From NCBI GenBank assembly GCA_021730985.1, contig JAKFYI010000031.1, forward strand, positions 1 to 64,000: a stretch of 64,000 bases of DNA, given 5' to 3'. Position 1 is the stretch's first letter. The number at the start of each line of letters is the position of its first letter. The DNA comes from Hyphomicrobiales bacterium (GTDB lineage: Bacteria > Pseudomonadota > Alphaproteobacteria > Rhizobiales > Xanthobacteraceae). Shown piece by piece: positions 8,543 through 19,329 of the stretch. The notes beneath the pieces are model-generated. The model was not told where the DNA came from. It did no database searches and saw only the letters and a list, made by a program, of their open reading frames with translations. The translations under genes and the position numbers were made by a program.

Positions 8543-9193
8543 CTATTTGGCCCGCAATCCGCGCAGCGCGGGCAGCATGATGACGCTGCCGATCACCCCG
8601 GCCATCACCATCGTCCCTGCGCTCGTCAACTCGTCCACCAACCCCTGTCGCGAAGGGAGCAATAGGAAACCGGCGAGGACCGCCGCCGCCAATATGCTGG
8701 CCGCCATCGCGCTGCTGACCACCCACAGGCGCAACCCTTCCGCCACGGGGCGCAGCACCAGCGCCTGCAAGCCACCGAACGCCGCGCCCAGCAACCCGCC
8801 GCCCACCGCGAACAAGACAAACAAGAAGATCAGTAGGCCGGTGTCGTCCCAATCCATCGGCTCACCTTCGGTCGAAGGCTCCAGGGAGGACCATCCAAGA
8901 CACAGCCCGGCCAAAATACCGAGCACGAGGTGCATCGTCATCCAATTCTCGCGTGGAAATGCCGGAATCTCGGACGCCATCACCGCGCCGGTGAGACGCG
9001 CGTACAACGCGAAGCCGAGCATCGTCAGCACGGTCTCGATCGCGACGTAGTTGGCTTGCGTTGCAAACGTGGCGCCCTCGATGTCGGCGCCCAGCATCTT
9101 GCGGATGCCGTAGCCGATCAGGCCAAGCACCGCGCTCACGACCAGCGCGATGACATTGGCGAGGATCCAGGACCGGGCGATGTCGGCGTTCAC
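8543..9193 (-). CDS. multi-pass membrane protein, paralogue of the preceding gene
   Basis: A 216-residue integral membrane protein with about six hydrophobic stretches and an acidic loop (EPSTEGEPMDWDD) near residue 105. It begins at a GTG preceded by GGGTGATGCC. It is homologous to the downstream gene by the shared IAR-x-WI start and the ALVLRPVAEGLRLWV motif at about 145-160. Tandem duplication followed by divergence is likely. It lies directly after phaB on the same strand with a 20-bp gap, so co-transcription is possible. No function can be assigned. Confidence 0.75.
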   Translation of the reverse strand: MNADIARSWILANVIALVVSAVLGLIGYGIRKMLGADIEGATFATQANYVAIETVLTMLGFALYARLTGAVMASEIPAFPRENWMTMHLVLGILAGLCLGWSSLEPSTEGEPMDWDDTGLLIFLFVLFAVGGGLLGAAFGGLQALVLRPVAEGLRLWVVSSAMAASILAAAVLAGFLLLPSRQGLVDELTSAGTMVMAGVIGSVIMLPALRGLRAK

Positions 9194-9213
9194 GGCATCA
9201 CCCGCACTTCGCT

Positions 9214-9939
9214 CTAAGCGAAATACTGCCCGCCGTTCGCCGACAATGTCGAGCCGGTGATCAGTCCCGCGTCGTCGGAGGCGAGGAACACCACGCAGCG
9301 CGCGATCTCCTCCGGCTCGCCGAGCCGGCCGATCGGAATCAGCGGCAGGATGTTTTTCTCAAGCACGTCCTTCGGCACCGCCTGCACCATCTCGGTGTTG
9401 ATGTAGCCCGGGCAGATCGCATTGACGGTGATTCCGGAGCGCGCGCTCTCCTGCGCCAGCGCCTTGGTGAAGCCGAGCTCGCCCGCCTTGGCGGCGGAGT
9501 AGTTGGTCTGGCCGAGCTGGCCCTTCTGGCCGTTGATCGACGAGACGTTGACGATGCGGCCGAACTTGCGCTCGCGCATGCCCTCGATGACGTTGCGGCA
9601 CATGTTGAACAGCGAGCCGAGATTGGTGTTGATCACCGCGGTCCACTGCTCCGGCTTCATGCGGTGCAATGTGGCGTCCTTGGTGATGCCGGCGTTGTTG
9701 ATCAGCACCTCGATCGGCCCGAGCTCGGCCTCGACCTGCTTGATGCCCGCGGCGCACGCCTCGAACGACGCCACGTCCCACTTGTAAACGTTGATGCCGG
9801 TTTCCGCCTTGAACTTGCTGGCCGCGTCATCGTTGCCGGCGTAGGTGGCCGCGACCTTGTAGCCCGCCGCTTTCAGCGATTTCGAGATCGCAGCACCGAT
9901 GCCGCGTGTTCCGCCGGTAACCAATGCGACGCGAGCCAT
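9214..9939 (-). CDS. phaB: acetoacetyl-CoA reductase
   Basis: A 241-residue short-chain dehydrogenase that reduces acetoacetyl-CoA to (R)-3-hydroxybutyryl-CoA with NADPH for PHB synthesis. The cofactor motif TGGTRGIG is at residues 7-14, NNAG follows, and the catalytic Ser-Tyr-Lys set is in NVSSINGQ and NYSAAKAG. It ends with the PhaB-like TLSANGGQYF. GGGAGGA precedes two nearby ATGs; spacing favours the second (9939, MARVALVTGG). It lies downstream of phaA on the same strand. Confidence 0.95.
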   Translation of the reverse strand: MARVALVTGGTRGIGAAISKSLKAAGYKVAATYAGNDDAASKFKAETGINVYKWDVASFEACAAGIKQVEAELGPIEVLINNAGITKDATLHRMKPEQWTAVINTNLGSLFNMCRNVIEGMRERKFGRIVNVSSINGQKGQLGQTNYSAAKAGELGFTKALAQESARSGITVNAICPGYINTEMVQAVPKDVLEKNILPLIPIGRLGEPEEIARCVVFLASDDAGLITGSTLSANGGQYFA

Positions 9940-9965
9940 GCTCATTCCTCCCAGATACAGGTCTC

Positions 9966-10050
9966 GTCATGCCCGGCCTTGTGCCGGGCATCCACGCCTT
10001 TGGCTCACAGACTAAAGGCGTGGATGGCCGGGACAAGCCCGGCCATGACG
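9966..10050. repeat. intergenic palindromic repeat (CATGCCCGGC type) between phaA and phaB
   Basis: GTCATGCCCGGCCTTGTGCC at the left pairs with GGGACAAGCCCGGCCATGAC at the right, with an inner repeat CCACGCCTTT / AAAGGCGTGG. A near-continuous 85-bp hairpin would form in the phaA-phaB transcript and could attenuate phaB or alter mRNA decay. Confidence 0.85.
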
Positions 10051-10118
10051 GAGTTAGGATTGCTGCAGCGCGGTCGGCTTACCGCTCCACGCACCGCTTG
10101 GCCTGGGTGCGTGTTCCC

Positions 10119-11294
<1,176 letters not shown>

Positions 11295-11489
11295 TGCAAA
11301 ACACTCCTTGGCTGAGGCGGGCCCAAAGCCCGCCGATCCGGGCAATTCTGACCCTTTGATAATCGCTCGCGGCCTGCCCGCCAAGGTGGCGCACTGCACA
11401 AAACTATGGCCCACCCTGCAGAAACCGCCTAATTTGGACGGACTGTGTACCGGCGGGGGGCCGGTTTCCGGGAAGCGATCAGGGGCCCA
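11295..11489. promoter_or_regulatory. phaA/phaR divergent promoter region
   Basis: 195 bp separate the two start codons. It contains CTGCAC at 11394-11399 and the palindrome CTGCAG at 11416-11421, with TGCA cores 22 bp apart, about two helical turns. PhaR proteins of Paracoccus and Rhodobacter are known to bind TGC-rich sites, so these are candidate autoregulatory operators. This is inference from the motif only. Confidence 0.4.
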
Positions 11490-12086
11490 ATGGCAAAGTC
11501 CGACGTGCCTATCAAGATCAAGAAGTACGCCAATCGGCGGCTCTACAACACCGGCACCAGCACCTACGTCACGCTCGAGGATCTCGCGGTGATGGTGAAG
11601 GCCGGCGAGGACTTCGCCGTCGAGGATGCCAAGACCGGCGAGGACATCACCCGCTCGGTGCTGGCGCAGATCATCTTCGAGCAGGAGAACAAGGAAGGGC
11701 AGAACTTGCTGCCCATCAACTTCCTGCGTCAGTTGATCCGCTTCTACGGCGACAGCATGCAGATGATGGTGCCGCGCTATCTCGAAGTGTCGATCGACTC
11801 GCTGACGCGCGAGCAGGAAAAATTCCGCGGCCAGATCGCGCAGACCTTCGGTCTGGGCGGCTTCGGTGCGATCGAAGATCAGGTGCGGCGGAACATGGAA
11901 ATGTTCGAGCGCACCTTCTCGATGTTCACGCCGTTCGCCCGCCAGGGACAAACCGACAATGCGGATGGAGACAAGCCCGCGGGCGCGGCCGACAAGCCGG
12001 CCGGCGGCGAGGAGTTCACCGACCTCAAGCGGCAAATGGAAGAGATGCAGAAGCGGCTGGACAAGCTGAGCGACAAGAACAAATGA
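11490..12086 (+). CDS. phaR: polyhydroxyalkanoate synthesis repressor PhaR
   Basis: A 198-residue DNA- and PHB-binding regulator that represses granule-protein and synthesis genes and is released by nascent PHB. The N-terminal PHB/PHA accumulation regulator domain starts at [20 protein letters not shown] (residues 8-27); the second domain covers about 70-125; the C-terminus is a charged coiled coil (about 175-195). The start is the ATG at 11490 after AGGGG; upstream in-frame sequence lacks conservation. It is adjacent to and divergent from phaA, as expected. Confidence 0.95.
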   Translation: MAKSDVPIKIKKYANRRLYNTGTSTYVTLEDLAVMVKAGEDFAVEDAKTGEDITRSVLAQIIFEQENKEGQNLLPINFLRQLIRFYGDSMQMMVPRYLEVSIDSLTREQEKFRGQIAQTFGLGGFGAIEDQVRRNMEMFERTFSMFTPFARQGQTDNADGDKPAGAADKPAGGEEFTDLKRQMEEMQKRLDKLSDKNK

Positions 12087-12114
12087 CGCCGTAGGCGCTA
12101 TTCCGGGCGGGCGA

Positions 12115-14022
12115 TTACAGCCGCACCGTCTTCCTTCGGTCGGCCTGCACCGTGTTGCCCCACGGCCGCTCGACCGAGGCAAGCCCGACCAGCGCGCCTT
12201 GCAGATAGTCGCAGCCCCACTGGCTCAGCAGCGCCGCGGACTCCTCGTCCTGCACCCATTCGGCGATGGTCTTCAGCCCGAGCCGCTTGGCGAGCTCCAC
12301 CAGCGTGAGCACGAACGCGCGGTCGTCCTCCGACCGCGTCAGGTTCTGCACGTAGGCGCCGTCGATCTTGATGATGTCCACGCCAAGCTTGCGAAGATTG
12401 CGGAACGACGTGTAGCCGGCGCCGAAATCGTCGATCGCAATCCGGCAGCCCAGATCCTTCACGCGGCTGACGAAACCCTTGGTGTCGTCGATGTCCTGGA
12501 TCGCCGCCATTTCGGTGATCTCGATGGTGAGCCGCTCGCCGACGCCCTTGTTGGCGCGCAGCATCGCGCCCAGCGCCGACCACCAGTCGGGGTCGGTGGT
12601 GGACGCCGGCGACACATTGATGCTGGCGGCGAGCGCCGGCACCGCGATCATCTCGTTGATCAGAAGCTCCAGCACACGATGATCGAGCATGCGGACCAGG
12701 CCGAGCCGCTCCGCCACCGGGATCACGTCGTGGGCGCGCACCAGCGTGCCGTCCGCCCGGCGGATGCGCATCAGGCACTCGTGGAGCAGCGGCTGGCGCG
12801 AGCGCGCGTCCACCACCGGCTCGAACGCCAGCAGGATGCGCCGCTCGTTGAGCGCGTTGACGATCTCGTCGGCCGCACGCACGTTCTCCAGCCGCAACGC
12901 ATCGCGTTCGACGTTCGGGCGATAGACCTGGAACGAGCCAAACCGCTTGGCCTTGGCGGCGTTGAGCGCCTCCTGGGCGCGGGCAAAAAGCTCCGGCACC
13001 GTGCGGGCGTGGCGCGGCCCGGTCACGCCGCCGATCGTCACCGTGACCGCGACAGGTCCGGCGGATGTGCGGATCACCTCGTCGCGCACGCCGGCCAGCA
13101 GGCGCTCGCAGGCGCGCTCCATATCCTCGGGTGTGCAGTTGTTGAGGATCACCGCGAATTTGTTGCCGGAGAACCGGCCGAGGTGATCGCCGCCGCGCAT
13201 CTTGGCGCGCAGCCGCTTGGCGACCGCGCCGATCGCCTCGTCGGCGACGTCGAAGCCGTAGGAGTCATTGAGGCGCGAGAGATTGTCGACCGCTACCATG
13301 AGCAGGCCGCACGAGCCGCGCCGGTCGATCGCCTGCTGCAGCGTGGTCTCCAGCACCTCGGTGAGATGCCAGCGGTTCATCTCGCCGGTCAGCGCGTCGA
13401 AATGCGACAGGTAGGAAAGCTTCTCCTCCTGGGCGTGCCGCTCGTTGATGACGTGGATGACGCCGTGCGCGCGCTCCGGCTTGCCGTCCTCGCCGGCGAA
13501 CCAGCGGCCGGTGTCCTCCACCCACAACTGGGCCGCCGCGCCTTCGGGCGTGATCGAATATTGCACCTGATATGGAACGCCCGCGCCCTCGTCGCGCTGC
13601 GCCGAATTCATCACCGTGTCGTAGCGCGCCTGCGCGGTCTCGCCGTCGAGCGCCTTGGCGTAGCCGCGCCCCGTTGCGATGGCGTCGCGGTCGCGAAGCT
13701 TGAGCACGTCGGCGACGTTGCCGCCCCACGCCAGCGTGTCGTCGGCGATCAGCCACACGTAGGGCACCTCGCCGACCGAGGCGAGGATTGCCGCCGGGTC
13801 GAGTACACCGGTGGAATGCTGCGGAGCAGCCGAAGGCTGCGCGAACATGGCCGGCTGCGCGGGCTGCGAAGCCTGCGGCGGCTGGGCGAAGACATCGGCC
13901 ACTGGGGCTTCGGGCAACGGCTTGGGACCGCGGGTCGCGAAAACATCCGCGCGCGCGAACACATCCCCCTGCGGCTGCGGCGCTGTGGGACGGATCGGTC
14001 TGGGCGTCGGATCCTTGATCAC
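12115..14022 (-). CDS. GGDEF/EAL protein with degenerate GGDEF, probable c-di-GMP phosphodiesterase
   Basis: A cytoplasmic protein of about 635 residues. It has a Pro/Ala-rich N-terminus, a PAS-like region (about 75-200), a GGDEF domain (about 210-375) and an EAL domain (about 395-630). The GGDEF signature reads SGNKF, so cyclase activity is doubtful. The EAL domain keeps the key residues in FEPVV, NVSP, IEITE, DDFGAGY and KIDG although the EAL triad is EPV. It probably degrades c-di-GMP. I chose the GTG at 14022 because AAAAAGG is 7 nt upstream; an ATG at 14067 lacks a clear ribosome binding site. Confidence 0.85.
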   Translation of the reverse strand: MIKDPTPRPIRPTAPQPQGDVFARADVFATRGPKPLPEAPVADVFAQPPQASQPAQPAMFAQPSAAPQHSTGVLDPAAILASVGEVPYVWLIADDTLAWGGNVADVLKLRDRDAIATGRGYAKALDGETAQARYDTVMNSAQRDEGAGVPYQVQYSITPEGAAAQLWVEDTGRWFAGEDGKPERAHGVIHVINERHAQEEKLSYLSHFDALTGEMNRWHLTEVLETTLQQAIDRRGSCGLLMVAVDNLSRLNDSYGFDVADEAIGAVAKRLRAKMRGGDHLGRFSGNKFAVILNNCTPEDMERACERLLAGVRDEVIRTSAGPVAVTVTIGGVTGPRHARTVPELFARAQEALNAAKAKRFGSFQVYRPNVERDALRLENVRAADEIVNALNERRILLAFEPVVDARSRQPLLHECLMRIRRADGTLVRAHDVIPVAERLGLVRMLDHRVLELLINEMIAVPALAASINVSPASTTDPDWWSALGAMLRANKGVGERLTIEITEMAAIQDIDDTKGFVSRVKDLGCRIAIDDFGAGYTSFRNLRKLGVDIIKIDGAYVQNLTRSEDDRAFVLTLVELAKRLGLKTIAEWVQDEESAALLSQWGCDYLQGALVGLASVERPWGNTVQADRRKTVRL

Positions 14023-14495
14023 GGGCGAACCTTTTTGGGAATGCCGCGTTGTCCCAGCAAGTGACATCGCGGTGGAAACTGCGGCCAAGTTAAACGGACA
14101 ACTCTAAAGAAACGGCAAAATCCCAGCACCGATCTGGCCGCCGCCTCCGGCACGCCGCTTGCGATGTCCTCTGCGAGGGACGCGTTGTGTCCCGCGGTGA
14201 GACAGAGGCTGTGCGATGCTGGAAGGGAATTGTTCACCATCCGAGAGCAGAGCGCTCGTGTGCATCGAGCCGGAATTCGTTGTGCGCCGCCCGCATCGCG
14301 TCACGCACTGCGATTCCACGTTCCTCACGCATCTGATCGCAATGGCCGAGCAGGTTCCGCAGATGCGCGAACGCCGCCGCGCCGAGCCGCACGAGGCAGA
14401 TGCCGTTTACCAAGATGCGATCAAGCGATTCAGCGCGTAGCGGGCGGTCTGCTCAATTCGGCGGACATCGAGATAGACGGCAGACATCCGGCTTC
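14023..14495. other. intergenic region with a doubtful small reading frame and half of a direct repeat
   Basis: 473 bp between two minus-strand genes. A plus-strand 74-codon frame (14216-14440) has no recognised domain and I do not call it a gene. The 29-bp sequence at 14327-14355 is repeated exactly at 15903-15931 on the other side of the chemotaxis gene. Confidence 0.5.
14327..14355 (+). repeat. 29-bp direct repeat, copy 1
   Basis: It starts ACGCATCTGATCGCAATGG and is identical to 15903-15931. The two copies flank the chemotaxis receptor gene at a distance of about 1.58 kb. Confidence 0.9.
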
Positions 14496-15833
14496 TCAGG
14501 CCGCAACCTTGCGCAGGAATTCTTCGATCTCTTTGCGCATGTCCTCGGCGATCGCGGCCACGGCCTCCGAGGCTGCCAACACTGTTTCGGCAGAGCCTCG
14601 CGTTTCACCGGCAGCTCCCGAGAGCTCGCTCAGCAATGCGACAATGCTTCTGGTCCCGTCCGCCGCGCGGTTGACGTTCCCGGAAATCTCCTCGGTCGCG
14701 ACATGCTGCTCCTGCGCCGACTTGGCGGCCGCCGATGTAAACTCGCCAATCTGCTGCATTCGAGCGTTGATCCGGCTGACCGCTTCGATTGCGGTGCCTG
14801 TACCGGCCTGCACTCCAGCAACCTGACTGGCGATCTCCTCCGTAGCCTTTGCCGTTTGTACGGCGAGTGATTTCACCTCTGATGCCACCACTGCGAAACC
14901 GCGCCCAGCTTCACCCGCACGCGCCGCTTCGATCGTGGCATTGAGCGCAAGCAGATTGGTTTGAGCGGCGACGGCTTGAATCAGCTTGACGACAAGGCCG
15001 ATTTTTTCGGCGGACTTTGCCAGATCGATGATTTCCCGGTTGGTTGCGCCCGTCTCTCCGCTTGCCTTTCCGACCAAATCGTTGGTCCGCTCAAGATGAG
15101 AAGAGATTTCGGCAATCGACGACGTCAGCTCCGTTGTCGCCGAGGCGGCGAATCCCACATTTGTAGATGCATCGTCTGAGAATTTTGCGGCGTCTTCCGC
15201 GTGACCGGCGGTCTTGCGAGACGAAGCGAACAACGTGTTCGCCGTCGAACGCAATGCGGTTGCGTGATCGGCCGCTGACTTGAATTTGGTCTCCACGCTG
15301 TTCCGAAAAGCAGATATTGCTCCATCGATGGCAATACGGCGTTGCTCTTGAGAAGCCATGTGGTCGCGCTGGTCTTCCAACCGCAAACGCTCGGACACGT
15401 CCTCGTGTGTCGCCACCCAGCCGCCTTCCGGCATTGGCCCCCGCGTAACGCAGATCAGGCGTCCATCGTTGAGCTTGTCAATCCGGCGAGAGACCTTGGT
15501 GCTGGAAAGCGTGCCCAACTCCGAGATTTTCTTCTCTACGGCGGTCTTGTTCTTCTCCCCATTCAGGAGACCGCTTTGGACGCGGTGGGCTATGATCGCA
15601 TCATGCGTCGTTCCCGGTTTTCGCAGCTCCGGCGGCAGCCGGTACATATTCGCGTACTCGTCGTTGCAAAGAACGAGCCGCTTGTCCGGACCGAACATAC
15701 AGAAGCCGTGGGGCATGTAGTTCAGCGCGGTGGCGAGGCGCCACTCATGCTGCTTTTTGCGCCATGAAAAAAATCGGTACATCGATTTGCCGCCCGTGAA
15801 GTAGGCAAGGGTATACAAATTGCGTGATGTCAC
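14496..15833 (-). CDS. soluble methyl-accepting chemotaxis protein with PAS domain
   Basis: A 445-residue receptor with no transmembrane segment. A PAS domain of the PAS-7 type (about residues 33-150, with [19 protein letters not shown]) precedes a methyl-accepting signalling domain (about 200-440) with the conserved hairpin tip [20 protein letters not shown]. It should signal to CheA from the cytoplasm in response to an intracellular cue such as redox or a small ligand. The start is uncertain: a GTG at 15833 or an ATG at 15782 ([14 protein letters not shown]), neither with a strong ribosome binding site. No che genes are nearby. Confidence 0.88.
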   Translation of the reverse strand: MTSRNLYTLAYFTGGKSMYRFFSWRKKQHEWRLATALNYMPHGFCMFGPDKRLVLCNDEYANMYRLPPELRKPGTTHDAIIAHRVQSGLLNGEKNKTAVEKKISELGTLSSTKVSRRIDKLNDGRLICVTRGPMPEGGWVATHEDVSERLRLEDQRDHMASQEQRRIAIDGAISAFRNSVETKFKSAADHATALRSTANTLFASSRKTAGHAEDAAKFSDDASTNVGFAASATTELTSSIAEISSHLERTNDLVGKASGETGATNREIIDLAKSAEKIGLVVKLIQAVAAQTNLLALNATIEAARAGEAGRGFAVVASEVKSLAVQTAKATEEIASQVAGVQAGTGTAIEAVSRINARMQQIGEFTSAAAKSAQEQHVATEEISGNVNRAADGTRSIVALLSELSGAAGETRGSAETVLAASEAVAAIAEDMRKEIEEFLRKVAA

Positions 15834-15902
15834 CGTTAATCGATGGTTAAGAAAGTGTTAGCAACGCCGCGCTTCGGCTGCACCGCAACGCGCCAATACC
15901 TT

Positions 15903-15931
15903 ACGCATCTGATCGCAATGGCCGAGCAGGT
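15903..15931 (+). repeat. 29-bp direct repeat, copy 2
   Basis: Identical to 14327-14355. This copy lies just beyond the 3' end of the orphan ABC binding-protein gene. Confidence 0.9.
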
Positions 15932-15937
15932 CCTGCG

Positions 15938-16900
15938 CTACTCGATCACCTCGTCGGCGCGGGCGAGCAGCACCGGCGACACCGTAAGCCCGAGCGCCTG
16001 GGCGGTCTTGAGGTTGACGACCAGTTCGTACCTGGTGGGCAGCGAGACCGGCAAATCGGCGGGCTTGCGGCCTTTGAGAATCTTGTCGACGTATCCCGCC
16101 GCCTCGCGGTGCATCTCCAAAGCGTTCGCGGCGTATGACATCAGCCCGCCCGACCGGGCCACCTGCCGATTGCTCCCGAATGACGGCAAGCCATGCTTGA
16201 TCGCAAGCTCAAATACTTCCTTGCTTCCCACGGTTCCCTGAACGATCAGGGCATCGACTTGCTTGCTCCGCATCGCCTCGAAAGCCGCTTCGAGTGGTGC
16301 TGCCGGACGGGTCATCACCGGCACGACCTCAAGGCCGAGGGCGAGCGCACCTTGAGCGATCTGCTGAAGCAACGCCGGCGTGAACGGATCGACCTCGTTG
16401 GCCAGGACCGCCACACGGCGCGCGGAAGGCTTCACCTCACGGATCAGTTCGAGGCTCTTGGCCGCGACATCCGCGGTCGCAGCCGACATGCCGGTGACAT
16501 TTCCACCCGGGCGGGCCAGGCTTTCGATCAGCCCGGTCGCGACCGGGTCGCCGGCGGCCGCCATGACGATCGGAATGTCGCGCGTCGCCTGTTTCGCCGC
16601 GATGACGGTCGGCGTTTGCGAGGTGACGATCAGATCGACCTGGAGACGGACAAGCTCCGCGGCGCGTTCCGGCAAGAGGGAGGCCCTGCCTTCGCCCGTG
16701 CGAACGACCAGCCGGATGCTCTGGCCTTCGATGTAGCCCAGTTCCTTGAGGCTCTCGCGAAACCCCTTGAGAAAGATTTCGGGGTCCTCGCTGCCGGTGA
16801 GCAGGATGCCGATCGTGGGCACCTTTGCCTGCTGCGCGCGCGCCGAGAGCGGCCAAGATGCCGCTCCGCTCAAAACACCAAAAAATTCTCGCCGTCGCAT
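15938..16900 (-). CDS. orphan ABC transporter substrate-binding protein (PF04392 type)
   Basis: A 320-residue periplasmic binding protein with a short twin-arginine-like leader ([12 protein letters not shown], cleavage near SARAQQ). The fold is the type I periplasmic one, with ARPGGNVTG at about residue 130 and the family C-terminus [18 protein letters not shown]. Such proteins are very numerous in Bradyrhizobium relatives and usually lack adjacent permeases, as here. The ligand is unknown. A similar gene is at 60239-61216. Confidence 0.87.
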   Translation of the reverse strand: MRRREFFGVLSGAASWPLSARAQQAKVPTIGILLTGSEDPEIFLKGFRESLKELGYIEGQSIRLVVRTGEGRASLLPERAAELVRLQVDLIVTSQTPTVIAAKQATRDIPIVMAAAGDPVATGLIESLARPGGNVTGMSAATADVAAKSLELIREVKPSARRVAVLANEVDPFTPALLQQIAQGALALGLEVVPVMTRPAAPLEAAFEAMRSKQVDALIVQGTVGSKEVFELAIKHGLPSFGSNRQVARSGGLMSYAANALEMHREAAGYVDKILKGRKPADLPVSLPTRYELVVNLKTAQALGLTVSPVLLARADEVIE

Positions 16901-16979
16901 GCCGCTCCTTGGCTTGGGCGAGCATCGTATCGGTTTAATCGCGTGATTTGATAGGGGCAGTCAGCATCGACCCAACGCT

Positions 16980-17129
16980 CTAATACCCGAGCGCGCAGCC
17001 GTCCTTGCGCGGCTCCGAGCCGCCGATCAGCACGCCGCGCTTCCAGTCGATGCGGATCGCCTGCGCGCCGCCCCACGGCGTCGGCGCCGTCACCACCTGG
17101 TGGCCGCGCGAGGTGAGACCTTCGACGGT
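16980..17129 (-). pseudogene. C-terminal remnant of a gamma-glutamyltransferase gene
   Basis: Translation of the minus strand gives 49 codons and a stop ([13 protein letters not shown]... to ...RKDGCALGY) that match the C-terminus of the intact ggt-like gene ending at 19330. The last 38 residues before the stop are nearly all identical, and about 60 bases from 16990 are identical at DNA level. The upstream part of the gene is missing and the frame is closed by a stop immediately upstream. It is therefore a truncated copy, separated from the intact gene by the kinase/receiver pair. Confidence 0.88.
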
Positions 17130-17179
17130 CAAACGATTCAGCGCCTAGAAATATCGTAAGAGATCGAAAACGGTACGCG

Positions 17180-18649
17180 CTAAGCGGCTGCCTTTGCCGG
17201 GGACGTGGCGTGAGTGATCGACACTGTGGTTCCTTCGGGGCCAGTCAAAGTTTCCACCTCGGCATTGAGTTGAGTTGAAAGCGCCTTGATGATGCCGGTG
17301 CCCAATCCCGATTTTTCGTAAGCCAAGACGCCGTCCGACTTGCCAACCCCGTTGTCGGAGATCGAAAGCTTCCAATCCGTTCCGGCCCTGTCATACGCGA
17401 CGGTGATCTGACCGTTCGCATTGTCGCCGGGGAATGCATGCTTGAGCGCATTCATGACGACTTCGGTCACGATCAAGCCGAGACTTTCCGCCTCACGGGA
17501 TGAAGCGCTGCCCATTTCACCGACCACTTTCAGAAAGATCGGCCGGGTGTCGCCGATCATCGAGGTCGCAAGGCTCTCGCACAACTTTGTGAGGTAAGGC
17601 GCAATCTCGACGGACCCGGTCGCACCGGATGCGTGCAGTTGCTTCTGCACGGCAGCGACTGAGAGGACGCGCTTATGCGCGTCTTTCAAATGAAACCGCG
17701 TCTCTTCCGACTGCACCACCCGTGCCTTCATCAGAAGGATGCTGGCGATGATTTGCAGGCTGTTGGACACGCGATGTTGCAATTCCTCGAACAGCACGTC
17801 CTTATCTCGCAACAGCTCATCCTTTTCACGCTCCAGGATGCGCTGCACGGTGACGTCTTCGATGCCGAGCAGAATGGTGGTGTTGGAACCGCCCTCGTAG
17901 AACACCTTGCGAGCGTTCAGGAGCATCGTGCGTTGCCCGATGTCGGGAAACACATGCTCGACCTCGTAGTCTTCCATCACGCCGCGCTCGGGTACGATTT
18001 TTTCCAGGAGCAGACGAAGTCCTGGAATGTCCCATTGACCGTCGCCCAGCGCGTAAAGCGGCCTGCCTTGGGTGTCCCCGGAACTCACCTCAAATGTCGA
18101 ATAGAATGAGCGGCTCGCGGCGAGCACGCGGAGGTCCTGGTCGAGCACCAGGAAAGGTTCACGAACCGTGTCGATGATCGCCTGCGCGAATGCACGGGCT
18201 TCCTCGAACTGCCGCAGCAGCCCGTCCTTTTCGCGCTCCAGGACGCGCTGCGCGGTCACGTCCTCAATGCCGAGCAGAATCGTAATATTGGCGCCGCCTT
18301 CATAGAAAACTTGGCGAGCGTTCAATCGCATGGTTCGGTGCCCAAGGCCGGGGAATTCGTGCTCGACCTCATAGCCTTCCATCACGCCTTTCTCAGGGAT
18401 AATTTTTTCCAGCAGCACACGAAGCTTCGGAATGTCCCACTGGCCATCGCCCAGCGCGTAAAGCAACCTGCCCTGAGTGTCGTTGGGACTGACCTTGAAT
18501 GCGGAATAGAAGGAACGGCTGGCGGCGATCACGCGCAGCTCGTTGTCGAGCACCAGGACCGGCTCGCGGACCGTATCGACAATGCCTTGAGCGAGCGCCC
18601 ACGCATCTGCGATGGCGGTAAACTGTTCTCTGAAACCTGTCGGCTGCAC
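17180..18649 (-). CDS. HWE/HisKA_2-type sensor histidine kinase with duplicated PAS domain
   Basis: A 489-residue cytoplasmic kinase. Two PAS domains (about residues 16-148 and 152-284) are near-copies: both contain ASRSFYS, YALGDGQWDIP and TILLGIEDVT. A HisKA_2 region follows (about 290-350, with phospho-acceptor His in ELQHRVSNSLQ), then a HATPase domain with NALKHAFPG and ISDNGVG. Kinases of this group often act in general stress or light sensing in alphaproteobacteria. It is divergent from the single-domain receiver at 18851, the likely partner. The tandem PAS duplication is recent enough to be visible in DNA. Confidence 0.9.
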   Translation of the reverse strand: MQPTGFREQFTAIADAWALAQGIVDTVREPVLVLDNELRVIAASRSFYSAFKVSPNDTQGRLLYALGDGQWDIPKLRVLLEKIIPEKGVMEGYEVEHEFPGLGHRTMRLNARQVFYEGGANITILLGIEDVTAQRVLEREKDGLLRQFEEARAFAQAIIDTVREPFLVLDQDLRVLAASRSFYSTFEVSSGDTQGRPLYALGDGQWDIPGLRLLLEKIVPERGVMEDYEVEHVFPDIGQRTMLLNARKVFYEGGSNTTILLGIEDVTVQRILEREKDELLRDKDVLFEELQHRVSNSLQIIASILLMKARVVQSEETRFHLKDAHKRVLSVAAVQKQLHASGATGSVEIAPYLTKLCESLATSMIGDTRPIFLKVVGEMGSASSREAESLGLIVTEVVMNALKHAFPGDNANGQITVAYDRAGTDWKLSISDNGVGKSDGVLAYEKSGLGTGIIKALSTQLNAEVETLTGPEGTTVSITHATSPAKAAA

Positions 18650-18850
18650 GAAGCCTCCTCAAGGAATGGCCGTGCGCCAAATGCGACTCCGGTGGATGCC
18701 GGCGCCCGTAGGAGCATGGTTCAGGAGAGCGCATCAGGGGTACGCTTATTTTGACGGGATGTCCGTATATTTCGGACGAATCAGGCCCGCCGGCCCTTTA
18801 TCTGCCCCTGCCCGCACAATTAGAACTGGAACGATAGTGATCCGTGCTAG

Positions 18851-19234
18851 TTGACTTGCGTGGACCCTTCACCTCCCCAAGCCCTGATTATCGTTGCCGA
18901 CGACGACGTGCTGGAGCGCATGGGGGCATCCTATATGTTCTCGGATGCGGGATATCGGGTGCTCGAAGCCGGAAGTGCCGACGCGGCGCTTCGATTCTTC
19001 GAAACGAACGCGGACATTAGGCTGTTGTTCACGGACGTCAGCATGCCCGGCACGTTAGATGGGGCAGACTTGGCCCGTCAGGTCGCCGGGCGATGGCCGA
19101 CCGTCGGCATCCTCATGACGTCAGGCCGGCCGTTCCCCAGTCACCTTCCGCCGGGCGTGCGCTTCCATGCCAAGCCCTATGAGCCCATGAACGTGCTCCG
19201 CGACGCAAGGGAAATGTCGATCCCCCTCGTGTGA
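18851..19234 (+). CDS. single-domain response regulator (receiver)
   Basis: A receiver-only protein of about 127 residues. The acidic pocket is in VADDDVLE, the phosphorylatable Asp in LLFTDVSMPG, and the conserved Lys in FHAKPYEP. It has no output domain, so it probably relays phosphate or sequesters it. The frame opens at TTG 18851, with an in-frame GTG at 18860 (MDPSPPQALII) as an equally good start; neither has a clear ribosome binding site. It is divergent from the double-PAS kinase across 200 bp. Confidence 0.85.
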   Translation: MTCVDPSPPQALIIVADDDVLERMGASYMFSDAGYRVLEAGSADAALRFFETNADIRLLFTDVSMPGTLDGADLARQVAGRWPTVGILMTSGRPFPSHLPPGVRFHAKPYEPMNVLRDAREMSIPLV

Positions 19235-19329
19235 TCCATTTATTGACTCGTCTTGGCGCCGAGTTTTTCTGCACGGCAAGCGCGACGTCCGCTACGTGCC
19301 AATAACGACCGTCCGCGATGCCTCACGCT

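Noticed and set aside
14216-14440. 74-codon plus-strand reading frame
   Set aside because: It has no recognised domain or clear ribosome binding site and shares coding with a 29-bp repeat; evidence is too weak for a gene.
15843-16241. 132-codon plus-strand frame opposite the ABC binding-protein gene
   Set aside because: It is antisense to a well-supported gene; such shadow frames are common for this family.
18828-18852. GGAAC-N17-GTT resembling an EcfG stress sigma promoter before the receiver gene
   Set aside because: The -10 part would overlap the start codon, leaving no room for a transcript start unless a much later codon is used.
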